From positions 1 through 8,471 of the forward strand of contig CALKYL010000105.1 in NCBI GenBank assembly GCA_938003515.1: a DNA stretch of 8,471 nt. The letters run 5' to 3'. The first letter of the stretch is position 1; every line of letters begins with the position of its first letter. The DNA comes from an uncultured bacterium (GTDB taxonomy: Bacteria; Planctomycetota; UBA1135; UBA2386). Both the position numbers and the translations under genes were made by a program. Below are positions 7,836 to 8,471 of the stretch, piece by piece. Below the pieces are notes generated by a model. That model was not told where the DNA came from. It made no database searches and saw nothing but the letters and a program-made list of their open reading frames with translations.

Positions 7836-7841
7836 ACAATC
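7836..7841 (-). promoter_or_regulatory. Possible -10-like hexamer GATTGT of the polytopic membrane-protein gene
   Basis: On the minus strand GATTGT precedes the ATG at 7831 by four bases (CCGC). It is the most A/T-rich spot close to the start and parallels the start-proximal hexamers of two other genes. However, the first position is not T and the spacing is slightly short for a leaderless start. No -35 box is evident. Low confidence. Confidence 0.25.
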
Positions 7842-7865
7842 GGCCTCTCACGGCCTCGGCGGATC

Positions 7866-7928
7866 GCGCGGCGAAGGCCCCCCAGAGCGCGGCGAAGGCC
7901 CGCGGGAACGCTACGAAGGCCGCGCGAA
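7866..7928. repeat. Three tandem 21-bp direct repeats in the divergent intergenic region
   Basis: The units occupy 7866-7886, 7887-7907 and 7908-7928. The core CGAAGGCC is exact at 7872-7879, 7893-7900 and 7914-7921, with a 21-bp period. Units 1 and 2 share an identical 15-mer, GCGCGGCGAAGGCCC; unit 3 is more diverged. The array fills most of the 133-bp gap between the two divergent GT-C-like genes and ends next to the possible -35 of the rightward gene. A 21-bp period equals two helical turns, so the three cores would lie on one DNA face, as in operator arrays. It is also divisible by three, so a small duplicated coding segment is a possible alternative. A related sequence, GCGGCGAAGGCT, occurs at 7764-7775 inside the leftward gene. 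Confidence 0.7.
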
Positions 7929-7951
7929 GTGGTCAAGCGACGGCCCGCGGC

Positions 7952-7957
7952 TACAGT
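7952..7957 (+). promoter_or_regulatory. -10-like hexamer TACAGT of the ArnT/PMT-like gene
   Basis: TACAGT is followed by seven bases (CCGCGCG) and then the ATG at 7965. A -35 candidate, TGGTCA, is at 7930-7935 with a 16-bp spacer. A transcription start at the usual distance would fall on the ATG itself, predicting a leaderless mRNA. The stretch CTACAGTCCGCGCG is almost identical to CTACACTCCGCGC before the MgtC-like gene. Inferred from sequence only. Confidence 0.5.
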
Positions 7958-7964
7958 CCGCGCG

Positions 7965-8471
7965 ATGCGTTCGTCGCTGCTCCGGCTCGCGCTCGCCTGC
8001 CACGTCGCGTTCGCGACGGCCTACGCATGGGCGACTCCGACCTTCGAGGGGCCGGACGAGAACAGCCACTACGAGTACGCGTGGCACGTCGCGAACGCGC
8101 GGCAGCTGCCGCTGACGGCGTCGCTCGCGCGGGAGCGCGGCCTGCCCCAGACCGAAGGCTGCGTGCTCGGGCACCACCCGCCGCTGTATTACGGACTCGT
8201 CGCGGCGTGCCTCGTCGCGACCGGCACGGACGACACCGTCTTCGCGCCGCGCGAGAACCCGACCTTCGGCGATCCCGAGAGCCCCGCGCGCCACCTGCAC
8301 TTCGTGCACGAGGCCCGGCCGAGCCGGCTCTTGCCTCCTCTGCGCATGGTGTCGGTGCTGCTCGGCGCGCTGCCGGTCGTGCTCGTGCACCGGCTCGGCC
8401 GCGCGTCCTGTCCGGACGTGCCCGCGGTCGCCGACCTCGCCGCGCTGCTGGTCGCGTGCCTGCCGATGTGG
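7965..8471 (+). CDS. ArnT/PMT-like GT-C glycosyltransferase, N-terminal part (3' end outside window)
   Basis: The frame is open from ATG 7965 to the window end: 169 residues, with no stop. An N-terminal membrane span (about residues 4-25, LLRLALACHVAFATAYAW) is followed by the first outer loop with FEGPDENSHYEY (D31, E32). The motif HHPPLYYGL comes next (H70-Y76), and then further hydrophobic spans (MVSVLLGALPVVLVHRLG; VADLAALLVACLPMW). The combination of a first-loop P-D-E followed by H-x-Y and then H-(H/Q)-P-P-L-Y-Y is characteristic of GT-C membrane glycosyltransferases of the ArnT/PMT (GT39/GT83-like) type. In these the Asp of the first loop is the catalytic acidic residue, and the donor is usually a polyprenyl-phosphate sugar. 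The product would be a glycan, lipid or protein decorated on the outer face of the inner membrane; donor and acceptor cannot be told. A strand-opposed frame over 7911-8390 is a compositional shadow. Confidence 0.82.
   Translation, partial: MRSSLLRLALACHVAFATAYAWATPTFEGPDENSHYEYAWHVANARQLPLTASLARERGLPQTEGCVLGHHPPLYYGLVAACLVATGTDDTVFAPRENPTFGDPESPARHLHFVHEARPSRLLPPLRMVSVLLGALPVVLVHRLGRASCPDVPAVADLAALLVACLPMW

Noticed and set aside
7911..8390. Minus-strand frame of 159 codons near the right end
   Set aside because: It is antisense to the plus-strand frame from 7965, which carries GT-C motifs and a membrane span; the minus frame is Arg/Glu-rich with no domain.
1..8471. Mobile element, defence system or CRISPR array
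   Set aside because: No transposase, integrase, nuclease, helicase or toxin-antitoxin-like gene, no terminal inverted repeats and no spaced repeat array longer than the three-copy 21-bp repeat were seen.

Overview
The window is GC-rich throughout (by eye around 70%, with a strong G/C bias at third codon positions) and densely coded. It holds five complete genes and two genes cut by the window edges. No tRNA, rRNA, CRISPR array, insertion sequence or phage gene was seen. A bacterial chromosome is clear from the glycyl-tRNA synthetase beta chain. A Planctomycetota-like host is suggested by the secreted protein at 5123-6520: its signal peptide, propeller-like body and C-terminal module with a GTGCPG motif resemble secreted proteins I associate with that phylum. 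This taxonomic call is inference, not proof. No start codon in the window has a recognisable Shine-Dalgarno sequence.

Layout. 1-648 (+): 3' end of glyS. 658-1677 (+): a D-cysteine desulfhydrase-type PLP enzyme, 9 bp after glyS and probably co-transcribed. 1706-2974 (-): MgtC/SapB-DUF4010 membrane protein, convergent with the previous gene. 3070-5136 (+): M3 peptidyl-dipeptidase (Dcp), divergent from the membrane protein across a 95-bp promoter region. 5123-6520 (-): secreted protein whose 3' end overlaps dcp tail to tail by 14 bp. 6605-7831 (-): polytopic membrane protein with GT-C glycosyltransferase-like features. 7965-8471 (+): N-terminal part of a second GT-C-like (ArnT/PMT-type) membrane glycosyltransferase, divergent from the previous gene. 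No gene-free stretch exceeds 133 bp.

How the genes relate. The first four complete or partial genes are housekeeping or general physiology: tRNA charging, D-cysteine/sulfur catabolism, membrane transport or stress, and peptide turnover. They show no common pathway. The right third (5123-8471) is envelope-oriented: one exported protein and two multi-membrane-span proteins of probable glycan-transfer type. The latter two diverge from an intergenic region carrying three copies of a 21-bp direct repeat. Several genes have a TAnnnT -10-like hexamer as the only T/A-containing island upstream. In two cases it lies 6-7 bp from the start codon, which predicts leaderless mRNAs.

I did not find a convincing undescribed multi-gene system. 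The best leads are the repeat-bearing divergent GT-C pair, the apparent leaderless/SD-less expression mode, and the conserved-looking C-terminal module of the secreted protein.
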